Shown here piece by piece: positions 1 to 7,883 of a stretch of 7,883 bases of DNA; the first letter of the stretch is position 1; every line of letters starts with the position of its first letter. The stretch comes from Burkholderiales bacterium (lineage in GTDB: Bacteria > Pseudomonadota > Gammaproteobacteria > Burkholderiales > Burkholderiaceae_C). The notes under the pieces were generated by a model, which saw only the letters and a program-made list of their open reading frames with translations, did no database searches and was not told the DNA's origin. The position numbers were made by a program, and so were the translations under genes. Location: positions 1 through 7,883 of the forward strand of contig CANHBY010000045.1 of assembly GCA_947458895.1 (NCBI GenBank), written 5' to 3'.

Positions 1-146
1 AGTAACGTTCTACCTGATGCACAGCCCGTGCCAGGCCGAATTCGGGGCCATTCGTGAACTATCTCCGCACGGCCTGACAGTTTCAGTCACCGGGCACCTA
101 CAAATTTCAGCCCCCCCACCCGGCAGGCGACGAAAAGCGTCAGTGC
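1..146. other. Intergenic region downstream of pyrF, no gene supported
   Basis: This stretch lies beyond the pyrF stop codon and runs to the window edge. I see no convincing coding region in it. A short plus-strand reading frame open at the left edge closes at 55-57 and could be the tail of a gene outside the window, but its sequence is not recognisable. There is a perfect 10-bp palindrome CCGAATTCGG at 36-45 and a run of seven or more C at 110-117. Downstream of pyrF (reading leftward) the short stem GACG/CGTC around 129-141 has no T-tract after it, so I do not call an intrinsic terminator. Confidence 0.5.
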
Positions 147-980
147 TCAGGGCTTGGCGGCATTCAGTTCGACGCGCAACGCGCTGGCAGACTGGCGGGC
201 GGCCTGGGCAAAGTCATCGCCTGAACTGGCATAAAGAATAGAACGTGAGGCGTTGACCAAGATGGGGCCCTGGGTGTCGCCGCTTGCCCCGGCGACCCAG
301 CCGGCGCGAACGGTGGCATGGGCATCGCCCCCCTGGGCACCCACGCCCGGGATCAGCAGCGGCAAGGTGGGGGCCAGCTCGCGAACGCGGGCGATTTCGT
401 CGGGATAGGTGGCGCCGACCACCAGGCCGAGTTGGCCGGTGCGGTTCCAGGGGCCGGCGGCCAGGCGGGCCACGTGCTCGAAGAGGAGCTCGCCGCTAGC
501 GAGGGGCTGGGCTTGCAGATCGCTGCCGCCGGGGTTGGAGGTGCGGCAGAGCAAGAAAATGCCTTTGTCGGGGTAGGCCAGGTAGGGCTCGATAGAGTCA
601 AAGCCCATGAAGGGGGACAGGGTGACGGCGTCGGCCTGGTAGCGCTCGAAGGCCTCAATCGCGTATTGCTCGGCGGTGCTGCCGATGTCGCCGCGCTTGG
701 CGTCAAGAATCACGGGGACCTGGGGGGCGACGCGGTGGATGTGTTGAATCAGGCGCTCGAGTTGGTCTTCGGCGCGGTGGGCGGCGAAGTAGGCGATTTG
801 GGGCTTGAAGGCGATGGCCAGGTCTTGGGTGGCGTCGACGATGGCGGCGCAGAAATCAAAGATGCGGCTGGCGTCACCCCGCCACGCGCCGGGGAATTTG
901 GCGGGCTCGGGGTCGAGGCCCACGCACAGCAGGGAGTGGTGGGCTTGTTCGGCTTGGAGGATTTGGCTAATGAAGCTCAT
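147..980 (-). CDS. pyrF: Orotidine 5'-phosphate decarboxylase (type 2 PyrF)
   Basis: This cytoplasmic enzyme catalyses the last step of de novo UMP synthesis, decarboxylating OMP to UMP. The 277-residue protein has the (beta/alpha)8-barrel signature: CVGLDP at 19-24, a conserved lysine in FKPQ near 59, and the catalytic DAKRGDIG at 93-100 (D93, K95, D98). PGVGAQGGD at 211-219 and NASRSI at 243-248 are the phosphate-binding and closing segments. The length and the sequence around the active site fit the longer 'type 2' subfamily (about 270 residues), not the ~240-residue E. coli type. I chose the ATG at 980. The frame stays open to a TTG at 995, but that would overlap purB and add only five residues of no family character. 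purB ends 11 nt upstream on the same strand, so the two are probably co-transcribed. The ribosome binding site is weak (ACAGGG), consistent with reinitiation after purB. The identification is firm. Confidence 0.96.
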   Translation of the reverse strand: MSFISQILQAEQAHHSLLCVGLDPEPAKFPGAWRGDASRIFDFCAAIVDATQDLAIAFKPQIAYFAAHRAEDQLERLIQHIHRVAPQVPVILDAKRGDIGSTAEQYAIEAFERYQADAVTLSPFMGFDSIEPYLAYPDKGIFLLCRTSNPGGSDLQAQPLASGELLFEHVARLAAGPWNRTGQLGLVVGATYPDEIARVRELAPTLPLLIPGVGAQGGDAHATVRAGWVAGASGDTQGPILVNASRSILYASSGDDFAQAARQSASALRVELNAAKP

Positions 981-991
981 GGGTTGCCCTG

Positions 992-2454
<1,463 letters not shown>

Positions 2455-2499
2455 TCGTCGCCCGTCTTGCACTCCAACCAACGGGCCTTGATGCTCGAT

Positions 2500-2529
2500 T
2501 TGAGGCACGGCACCGCACCACCCTAGAAT
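2500..2529 (+). promoter_or_regulatory. Sigma-70-type promoter of the GST-like gene
   Basis: TTGAGG at 2500-2505 and TAGAAT at 2524-2529 are separated by 18 bases, an acceptable sigma-70 arrangement with a strong -10. Transcription would start near 2536, giving a leader of about 40 bases before the ATG at 2575. This is inferred from sequence pattern only. Confidence 0.5.
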
Positions 2530-2574
2530 GGGCATTCCCTGTTTTGCTAAGGCACCCCTCGGATGGCATCTTCC

Positions 2575-3207
2575 ATGAAAGTCATTGGCTCCCTCACCAG
2601 CCCCTATGTGCGCAAAGTGCGCGTGGTGATGGCCGAAAAAAAGCTCGACTACCAGCTTGAGCTGGAAGATGTGTGGGCCGAGCACCGGCTCACCACCGCC
2701 AACCCGCTGGGCAAGGTGCCGTGCTTGGTGATGGAGGGCGGCGGATCGATTTTTGATTCCCGAGTGATTGTGGAATACCTGGACACGCTCTCACCCGTGA
2801 GCAGATTGCTGCCAGAGCGCGGCCGCGATCGTGCCGAGGTGCGCACCTGGGAAGCCTTGGCGGATGGGCTGGTAGACGCTGCTGTAGCGGCCAGGCTGGA
2901 GCAAACCTGGGCGGGCCGCACTGAGCAGCAACGATGCAGCGCCTGGGTGGAGCGGCAGTTGAGCAAAGTGAACTCGGCGCTTTCAGTGTTGAGCGATGGC
3001 CTGGGTGAGAAGCCCTGGTTTTTTGGTATTCACATGGGCTTGGCCGATATTGCAGTAGGCTGCTCGCTGGCTTGGCTGGAGTTCCGATTCCCGGAGATCC
3101 TATGGCGCGAGACTCATCCTAATTTGGCGAAGTTTGCCGACAAGATCAACAGCCGGCAGAGCTTCGTGGACACCGCGCCACCGGGGATGATTCAGGCCGC
3201 GCGCTAA
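2575..3207 (+). CDS. Glutathione S-transferase family protein (YibF-like)
   Basis: This is a 210-residue cytosolic GST-fold protein, probably glutathione-dependent; its substrate cannot be told from sequence. The N-terminal thioredoxin-like domain (about 1-75) begins MKVIGSLTSPYVRKVRVV. It contains GKVPCLV at 46-52, with the cis-proline at 49, and FDSRVIVEYLD at 60-70, whose D-S pair normally holds the glutathione glutamyl group. The all-helical C-terminal domain (about 85-205) contains GLADIA at 155-160, the conserved N-capping box with D158. The opening TSPYVRK resembles E. coli YibF, and no cysteine sits in the usual beta/omega-class active-site position. The frame also has an ATG at 2563. 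I prefer 2575 because family members start MKxIGS and GGATGG lies eight bases upstream of it, whereas 2563 has no ribosome binding site. The gene stands alone on the plus strand between divergent purB and convergent rsmE, with its own promoter. Confidence 0.88.
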   Translation: MKVIGSLTSPYVRKVRVVMAEKKLDYQLELEDVWAEHRLTTANPLGKVPCLVMEGGGSIFDSRVIVEYLDTLSPVSRLLPERGRDRAEVRTWEALADGLVDAAVAARLEQTWAGRTEQQRCSAWVERQLSKVNSALSVLSDGLGEKPWFFGIHMGLADIAVGCSLAWLEFRFPEILWRETHPNLAKFADKINSRQSFVDTAPPGMIQAAR

Positions 3208-3220
3208 ACGAATTTGCTTT

Positions 3221-3236
3221 GGGGGCACCCGCCCCC
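3221..3236. terminator. GC-rich hairpin between convergent GST-like gene and rsmE
   Basis: GGGGGC (3221-3226) and GCCCCC (3231-3236) form a perfect 6-bp stem around the 4-base loop ACCC, inside the 28-base gap between two converging stop codons. Its last base is also the last base of the rsmE stop codon. Neither direction has a clean T-tract after the stem, so it may be a weak bidirectional terminator or a transcript-end stabilising stem and not a classical intrinsic terminator. Confidence 0.4.
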
Positions 3237-3964
3237 TACCGCATCCAGGCCAGCACAGACAGCACCATCAAGGGCGCGGTGTCGGCGCGCAAGGTGCGTG
3301 CGCCCAAACTCACGGGCTCGAAGCCTCGTTGCAGGGCCTGGGCTTCTTCCTTCTCGGTGAGGCCGCCCTCGGGGCCGCTTAAAAAGGTCAGTGGCTCGTG
3401 GTGAGTCGAGGGTTGCCAAGCGGCCGTGCCACGCAAGCTCAGCACGAAGCGGGGGCCCATCGGGGCGGAGCCCTGCTGGAGGCTGGCGAGCCATGCGGGC
3501 AGTGTCTGAATGGGCGCGATCAGAGGCACACGGTTGCGGCCGCATTGCTCGCAGGCGGACACGGCCACGGCTTGCCAATGAGCGACCTTTTTTTGGGCGC
3601 GCTCATCTTGGAGGCGAAGCACTGAACGCTCGCACACCAAGGGTTGAATGCGCGCCACGCCGAGCTCGGTGGCTTTTTCGACCAGAGTGTCCATGCGCTC
3701 GTTGGTGGGCATGCCCATGGCCCAGGTGACGGAGGTGGTGTTTTCTCGCTCAATGGGGTCATGTGTTGACACGCGCACCTGCACTTCGCTGCGCCCCATG
3801 TGAACCACCTCAGCAGACCACTGACCGCCTTGGCCGTTGAAGAGCACCAGGGAGGAACCTGGCTGCAGGCGCAATACCTGGGCATGGCGCGCTGGGCCGG
3901 GTGGCAAGCCGATCAGGGTGTCGGCTTGTAGGGTGGCTTCGATGTAGAGGCGGGGCTCGGCCAT
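3236..3964 (-). CDS. rsmE: 16S rRNA (uracil-1498-N3)-methyltransferase
   Basis: RsmE transfers a methyl group from S-adenosylmethionine to N3 of U1498 in 16S rRNA, acting on assembled small subunits. The 242-residue protein has the expected two-part build: an N-terminal PUA-like RNA-binding segment (about 1-70, with HAQVLRLQPG near 27-36) and a SPOUT methyltransferase domain. In the latter I see ERMDTLVEKATELGV at 89-103, EQCGRNRVP at 139-147, and the trefoil-knot SAM-binding segments SGPEGGLT at 196-203 and LGARTLRADTA at 220-230. Family length is about 243, so it is complete. The start is 17 bases after the fadD stop on the same strand, with no strong ribosome binding site, which suggests expression as the distal gene of a fadD-rsmE unit. 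The end converges on the GST-like gene. Confidence 0.96.
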   Translation of the reverse strand: MAEPRLYIEATLQADTLIGLPPGPARHAQVLRLQPGSSLVLFNGQGGQWSAEVVHMGRSEVQVRVSTHDPIERENTTSVTWAMGMPTNERMDTLVEKATELGVARIQPLVCERSVLRLQDERAQKKVAHWQAVAVSACEQCGRNRVPLIAPIQTLPAWLASLQQGSAPMGPRFVLSLRGTAAWQPSTHHEPLTFLSGPEGGLTEKEEAQALQRGFEPVSLGARTLRADTAPLMVLSVLAWMR

Positions 3965-3981
3965 GGTGAGGGTTGCAATAC

Positions 3982-5655
3982 TCAGACGGGATCGCGAAGA
4001 AGGCGGCGCAGGATTTTGCCCACATTGGTTTTGGGCATTTCGGCGCGAAACTCGATGAGCCGGGGGCGCTTGTAGCCGGTGAGGTTGGACTCACAGTAGG
4101 CACGTACATCGGCCTCGGTGAGGCTGGGGTTGCGCTTGACGACCACGAGTTTGACGGCCTCGCCGGTTTTGTCATCCTTGACGCCAACGGCCGCGCATTC
4201 CATGACCTGGGGCATGCGGCTGACCACTTCTTCGATTTCAGTGGGGTAGACATTGAAGCCGCTGACGAGAATCATGTCTTTCTTGCGGTCGACAATTTTG
4301 AAGTAACCGCGCTCGTCCGTGGTGCCGATGTCGCCAGTACGGAAGAAGCCATCAGGGGTCATGCTGGCGGCGGATTCATCGGCCCGTTGCCAATAGCCGG
4401 CCATGACCTGCGGGCCGCGCACGGCGATTTCGCCGGGTGAGCCTGGCGGCACTTCGTGGCCATCGTCATCCAGCAAGGCGATCTCAGTGTTGGGCAGTGG
4501 CAGGCCGATGTTGCCGCTGTAACTGGTGCTGTCGACCGGGTTGCAAGACACCGAGGGCGAGGTCTCAGACAGGCCATAGCCTTCAACGAGGGGGCAGCCG
4601 GTTTTGCTCAGCCAGTCTTGCGCGGTGGTGCTTTGAACCGCCATGCCGCCGCCCACAGACAAGCAAAGATGGCTCCAGTCTACCGAGGCAAACTGCGGGT
4701 GATTAACCACCGCTGAAAACAAGGTGTTCACCGCCGGGAAGCTGTGGAAGCGCTCGCGAGCGAGGTCTTTGAACATGCTGCGCAGATCGCGTGGGTTGGC
4801 AATCAAGATGTTGCAGCCACCCGTGCGCATCGACAGCATCATGTTGATGTTGAAGCCGAAGATGTGATACAGCGGCAAGGCACACACGGTGTGAATTTGC
4901 TCACCGGGCGGAACTTTTTTCAGGGCAGGCAGGTACCAGGCCTCAGACTGCAAGACGTTGGCCACCAAATTTCGGTGCAGCAACATGGCACCCTTGCTCA
5001 CGCCGGTGGTACCACCGGTGTACTGCAACACAGCCAGGTCATCGGGCCCCAACTCGGCCACAGTGAATCGCTTGCGCCGGCCTTGTGAAAGCGCTGCGTT
5101 GAAACGCACAGCCTGGGGCAGCGAGTAGGCGGGCACCATTTTCTTCACATGGCGCACCACGGTGTTGACGATCAGGCTCTTGGGGAAGCCGAGCATGTCG
5201 CCCAGGCCGGTGAGCACAATCTTTTGAGTGGGGACTTCATGGAGGCATTGCTGAAGCGTGTGGGCGAAGTTTTCCATCACCACGATGAGTTTGGCGCCTG
5301 AGTCTTGCAACTGGTGGGCCAGCTCGCGTGGGGTGTAGAGCGGGTTCACATTGACCACCACGAAACCCGCACGCAAGACGGCCGCCACGGCCACCGGGTA
5401 TTGGGGCACGTTGGGCATCATGAGGGCCACACGATCACCTTTGACCAAGCCCTGCCCTTGCAAATAGGCCGCAAAGGCCCGCGAGGCTTCATCGACTTCT
5501 GAAAACCGGACAGTGTGGCCCATGAATTTGTAGGCCGGCAGATCCGCGTAGCGCTTGAAACTTTCTTCCAGCAAGCCGACCAAGGAGGCGTATTGGGACA
5601 AGCTCACCTCAGCCGGTACATCAGGGGGGTAATGCTTCAGCCAAATCTTGTCCAT
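3982..5655 (-). CDS. fadD: Long-chain fatty acid--CoA ligase (FadD type)
   Basis: This acyl-CoA synthetase activates long-chain fatty acids to acyl-CoA using ATP (acyl-AMP intermediate), feeding beta-oxidation or phospholipid synthesis, typically at the inner membrane face. The 557-residue protein is near the E. coli FadD length (561) and alignable with it throughout. It opens MDKIWLKHYPPDVP. It carries the ATP-binding loop YTGGTTGVSKG at 212-222, ALPLYHIF at 259-266, VEGYGLSET at 357-365, the FACS-signature stretch from about 435 to 466 (DGFFRTGD... VDRKKDMILVSG), and the catalytic lysine in NVGKILRR (K547). The frame is open upstream to 5817, but that extension overlaps the rlmL-like gene and has no family character. 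The ATG at 5655 matches the family start and has GGAG seven bases upstream. It sits 91 bases after the rlmL-like stop, and rsmE follows 17 bases downstream. The substrate chain length is not readable from sequence. Confidence 0.95.
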   Translation of the reverse strand: MDKIWLKHYPPDVPAEVSLSQYASLVGLLEESFKRYADLPAYKFMGHTVRFSEVDEASRAFAAYLQGQGLVKGDRVALMMPNVPQYPVAVAAVLRAGFVVVNVNPLYTPRELAHQLQDSGAKLIVVMENFAHTLQQCLHEVPTQKIVLTGLGDMLGFPKSLIVNTVVRHVKKMVPAYSLPQAVRFNAALSQGRRKRFTVAELGPDDLAVLQYTGGTTGVSKGAMLLHRNLVANVLQSEAWYLPALKKVPPGEQIHTVCALPLYHIFGFNINMMLSMRTGGCNILIANPRDLRSMFKDLARERFHSFPAVNTLFSAVVNHPQFASVDWSHLCLSVGGGMAVQSTTAQDWLSKTGCPLVEGYGLSETSPSVSCNPVDSTSYSGNIGLPLPNTEIALLDDDGHEVPPGSPGEIAVRGPQVMAGYWQRADESAASMTPDGFFRTGDIGTTDERGYFKIVDRKKDMILVSGFNVYPTEIEEVVSRMPQVMECAAVGVKDDKTGEAVKLVVVKRNPSLTEADVRAYCESNLTGYKRPRLIEFRAEMPKTNVGKILRRLLRDPV

Positions 5656-5691
5656 TCGGACTCTCCAGAAAGTTTGCTTGATTTTGAGGTA

Positions 5692-5727
5692 TCTGCGCAG
5701 ACTCAGATTGAGCAACGGGGTCTGCGC
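5692..5727. repeat. Palindrome and inverted repeat upstream of fadD
   Basis: TCTGCGCAGA at 5692-5701 is a perfect 10-bp palindrome. Overlapping it, GCGCAGAC (5695-5702) pairs perfectly with GTCTGCGC (5720-5727) across a 17-base loop, so the TCTGCGC half occurs twice, 29 bases apart. It begins about 37 bases upstream of the fadD start codon. A poor promoter match (TTGCTC at 5715-5710, GATACC at 5693-5688, reading leftward) would place the palindrome in the promoter spacer, as an operator would be. No T-tract follows, so a terminator is unlikely. The sequence does not match the E. coli FadR operator. Confidence 0.5.
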
Positions 5728-5746
5728 CAGGCAGGATGAGGACTGC

Positions 5747-6991
5747 TCAAGCGCTTGTGTCGCGCATGCTGCCTGAAACCAGATTAAAGCGGAAGAGTCT
5801 GCACTCGATGGGGCCATTCCACATGGGGGTGCGCTGGCTTTCTTTGAGGCGCATGGCGGAGGGCAGCTTCATGTCGGGGCTGAGCACGAAGGCCGTCCAG
5901 CCGGCAGGGTGCTGGGTGTAGGCGCGCTTCCAGTGGGCGGCGAGGCGCGAGAAGAAGTCGCTCGGGGCGCTGCGGTCTTCGGCTGAGGGGCGCATGGCTC
6001 TTGTGCTGGCCGCGCCGCGCACCTCAATGCGCTCGCCGTAGGGCGGGTTGAGAATCAAGGTGCCGGGCAGGTCGGGGGGCAGGTGGGGGGCGGGGCGCTC
6101 CAGGGCATCGCCGCCGTGAAACGTGATGGCATCCTCGACCCCAGCGCGCTGGGCATTGCGCCTTGCGAAGTCCACCATGCGAAAGGCCACATCGCTGGCA
6201 ATGATGGGCACAGGGCAGGGCTTGATGCGCGCTTGTGCGTGGCTCTTAAACCGCTGCCATGCAGCGCGCATCTCGGGGCTTTGGAAGGGCAGTAAACGCT
6301 CAAACGCAAAGCGGCGCTTGAGGCCGGGGGCAATGCCGCAGGCGATTTGTGCGGCCTCGATCACGATGGTTCCGCTGCCGCAACAAGGGTCGTGCAGGGC
6401 CCCACCTTGCTCAGGCGTACCGCGCCAGCCGGCGGCCATCAACATCGCTGCGGCCAAGGTTTCTTTCAGCGGCGCATCGCCCTTGTCTTCGCGCCAACCG
6501 CGCTTGAACAGGGGCTCGCCCGAGGTGTCGATGTAAACCGAGGCGTGTTCAGGCCCCACATGCAGCAGCACAGGCAAATCAGGGTTGTGGGTGTCGACGC
6601 TGGGGCGCTCGCCGGTGGCGTCACGCATCACATCACACACGGCATCTTTCACGCGCAGGGTGGCGAAATTCAGGCTGCGCAAGGGGCTACGCTGTGCGGT
6701 GGTGTCGACCCTGAGGGTGTGCTGGGGCGTGATCCACTGGGGCCAATCGACCAGGCGAGTCAGGTGATAAAGATCGTGCTCATCACGGTAGGCGCCGTGG
6801 GCCACCTCGACCAGCACACGCTGGGCCAATCGAAGTTCGAGGTTGAGCGCCATGACCTCATCAGGGCCGCCCTCCAGCGCCACGCCACCCCGCAGAGCCT
6901 GAACCTGGGCGCGGGGGAGTATGTGCTGCACTTCATCAGCCAACAGGGGTTCAACGCCAGCGGCGCAGGGAAGAAAAATCGGGAGGCTCAT
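5747..6991 (-). CDS. rlmL: 23S rRNA guanine-N2 methyltransferase, RlmL-like (THUMP and methyltransferase domains only)
   Basis: This is a class I SAM-dependent RNA methyltransferase resembling the N-terminal half of E. coli RlmL, which makes m2G2445 in 23S rRNA. The 414 residues comprise an N-terminal ferredoxin-like/THUMP RNA-binding region (about 1-160, with LRVKDAVCD at 112-120 and a DTSGEPLFKRGWR segment at 155-167). The Rossmann methyltransferase domain follows, with KETLAAAML at 176-184, motif I DPCCGSGT at 201-208 and motif IV NPPYGER at 315-321. E. coli RlmL is about 700 residues because it is fused to RlmK; that second methyltransferase is absent here, with a clean stop and no decay visible. 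A short polar stretch at about 326-344 is extra relative to E. coli. The start ATG shares one base with the rpoN stop (TGATG), and AAGG lies seven bases upstream. The family is certain; the exact target base is inferred from similarity. Confidence 0.9.
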   Translation of the reverse strand: MSLPIFLPCAAGVEPLLADEVQHILPRAQVQALRGGVALEGGPDEVMALNLELRLAQRVLVEVAHGAYRDEHDLYHLTRLVDWPQWITPQHTLRVDTTAQRSPLRSLNFATLRVKDAVCDVMRDATGERPSVDTHNPDLPVLLHVGPEHASVYIDTSGEPLFKRGWREDKGDAPLKETLAAAMLMAAGWRGTPEQGGALHDPCCGSGTIVIEAAQIACGIAPGLKRRFAFERLLPFQSPEMRAAWQRFKSHAQARIKPCPVPIIASDVAFRMVDFARRNAQRAGVEDAITFHGGDALERPAPHLPPDLPGTLILNPPYGERIEVRGAASTRAMRPSAEDRSAPSDFFSRLAAHWKRAYTQHPAGWTAFVLSPDMKLPSAMRLKESQRTPMWNGPIECRLFRFNLVSGSMRDTSA

Positions 6992-7883
6992 CAGAGTGCC
7001 TTGCGCAAATGGGTGGTGGGAATCTTCAACGCCTCGCGGTACTTGGCGACAGTGCGACGCGCCACCTGGATGCCTTGTGCCTCCAGCGTTTGAGAGAGCT
7101 CGCTGTCAGACAAGGGCTTTGTGGGGTCTTCGCTTTCAACGAGTTGTTTGATGAGTGCACGAACCGCGGTGCTCGAGGCATTGCCCCCAGCTTCGGTGTT
7201 GAGCGAGGAGCCAAAGAAATATTTCAACTCAAAAGTGCCCTGGGGGGTCGCCATGTATTTGGCGGTTGTGACGCGAGAAATGGTGGACTCGTGAAGGCCC
7301 AACTCGTCGGCAATTTCACGCAATACCAAAGGCTTCATCGCAATCTCACCATGCGTGAAAAAGCTCTTTTGCCGCTCCACAATGGCCTGAGAGACACGTT
7401 GAATGGTGTCGAATCGCTGCACGATGTTCTTGACGAACCAGCGTGCCTCTTGAAGCTTGGCGCCCAAGGCTGGCGCCCCCGAGTTGCTCGCTGGCGCGGT
7501 TTGCCCTCGGTGATTTTTCAGGGCATTGGCGTACAAGTCGTTGATGCGCAGCTTGGGCATCACGTCTGGGTTGAGCAGCACTTTCCAGTGCCGGCCACTT
7601 TTGCGCACGATCACATCGGGCACCACGATGTTGCCATCGACGAGGGCAAAGGGGCGCGCAGGTTTGGGCTCCAGCGAGACAATCAGAGCCTGTGCCTGCT
7701 TGATCAGGTCTTCATCGGCACCGGTGGCGGCCATGAGCTTTTTAAGATCTCGCCGTGCCAGCAGGTCCAGGTGATGTTTGCTGACCAAGATGGCAATGGC
7801 CTGCGCTTCGCTGCGCGGCAGGCGGCGCAATTGAAGCACCAGGCAATCGCCCAAATTGGCTGCCCCTACGCCGGCCGGGTCCA
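6991..7883 (-). CDS. rpoN: RNA polymerase sigma-54 factor, 3' part (5' end outside window)
   Basis: Sigma-54 directs RNA polymerase to -24/-12 promoters and needs an AAA+ activator to open them, typically for nitrogen, motility or carbon-use genes. The window holds 296 C-terminal residues, and the reading frame runs off the right edge with no start codon needed. A TTG at 7854 is internal, because [10 protein letters not shown] before it matches the core-binding region. Seen in order: the core-binding domain (about 1-120), a variable linker (about 122-140), [14 protein letters not shown] of the helix-turn-helix region (HTH roughly 184-206), FELKYFF, and the diagnostic RpoN box [10 protein letters not shown] at 274-283, which contacts the -24 element. 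Relative to E. coli RpoN (477 residues) the missing part is the activator-interacting region I and the start of the core-binding domain, about 190 residues. The stop overlaps the rlmL-like start by one base. Confidence 0.97.
   Translation of the reverse strand, partial: DPAGVGAANLGDCLVLQLRRLPRSEAQAIAILVSKHHLDLLARRDLKKLMAATGADEDLIKQAQALIVSLEPKPARPFALVDGNIVVPDVIVRKSGRHWKVLLNPDVMPKLRINDLYANALKNHRGQTAPASNSGAPALGAKLQEARWFVKNIVQRFDTIQRVSQAIVERQKSFFTHGEIAMKPLVLREIADELGLHESTISRVTTAKYMATPQGTFELKYFFGSSLNTEAGGNASSTAVRALIKQLVESEDPTKPLSDSELSQTLEAQGIQVARRTVAKYREALKIPTTHLRKAL

Noticed and set aside
36..45. Palindrome CCGAATTCGG in the left intergenic region
   Set aside because: It is perfect but short and isolated, with no second copy and no T-tract, so no function can be supported.
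17..241. 74-codon plus-strand open frame at the left edge
   Set aside because: It runs into the antisense of the pyrF 3' end, has arginine-rich low-complexity sequence, no ribosome binding site and no recognisable similarity.
3973..4440. 155-codon plus-strand open frame opposite the end of fadD
   Set aside because: It mirrors the conserved C-terminal domain of fadD and has no domain or ribosome binding site of its own.
5656..5817. 54-residue N-terminal extension of fadD
   Set aside because: It would overlap the rlmL-like coding region and contains no family sequence. The ATG at 5655 matches the usual FadD start and has a GGAG ribosome binding site.
6347..7093. 248-codon plus-strand open frame opposite rlmL and the end of rpoN
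   Set aside because: It is antisense to two well-supported genes, crosses their junction, and shows no family motif; it is a codon-bias artefact.

Overview
The window looks like ordinary chromosomal housekeeping DNA from a GC-rich betaproteobacterium, most likely in the Burkholderiales and possibly Comamonadaceae-like. This assignment is inference. It rests on the strong G/C bias at third codon positions, the E. coli-like PurB, FadD, RsmE and sigma-54 sequences, the 'type 2' form of OMP decarboxylase, and the tight mixed-function gene clusters. No 16S or other marker is present to settle the taxon.

Layout from left to right: positions 1-146 are intergenic with no gene I can support. Next is a minus-strand nucleotide-biosynthesis pair, purB (adenylosuccinate lyase, starting at 2380) followed 11 nt later by pyrF (OMP decarboxylase, ending at 147). 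A divergent control region at 2381-2574 separates purB from a plus-strand glutathione S-transferase-like gene (2575-3207). That gene converges on rsmE, with only 28 nt between the stop codons and a GC-rich hairpin in the gap. The rest of the window is a minus-strand train read from the right edge: the 3' part of rpoN (sigma-54, cut by the window end), rlmL-like 23S rRNA guanine methyltransferase (sharing one base with rpoN), fadD (long-chain acyl-CoA synthetase, 91 nt downstream) and rsmE (16S rRNA U1498 methyltransferase, 17 nt downstream).

Functionally, purB and pyrF link de novo purine and pyrimidine synthesis. The minus-strand train mixes transcription initiation, rRNA modification and fatty-acid activation, and could be one long transcript with an internal start before fadD. 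The only conspicuous non-coding structure inside the train is a 10-bp palindrome with an overlapping 8-bp inverted repeat in the rlmL-fadD gap.

I found no mobile element, CRISPR array, tRNA, rRNA, phage gene or defence system, and no convincing undescribed system. Every substantial coding region is assignable to a known family. The findings concern gene arrangement and short regulatory-looking structures and are modest.
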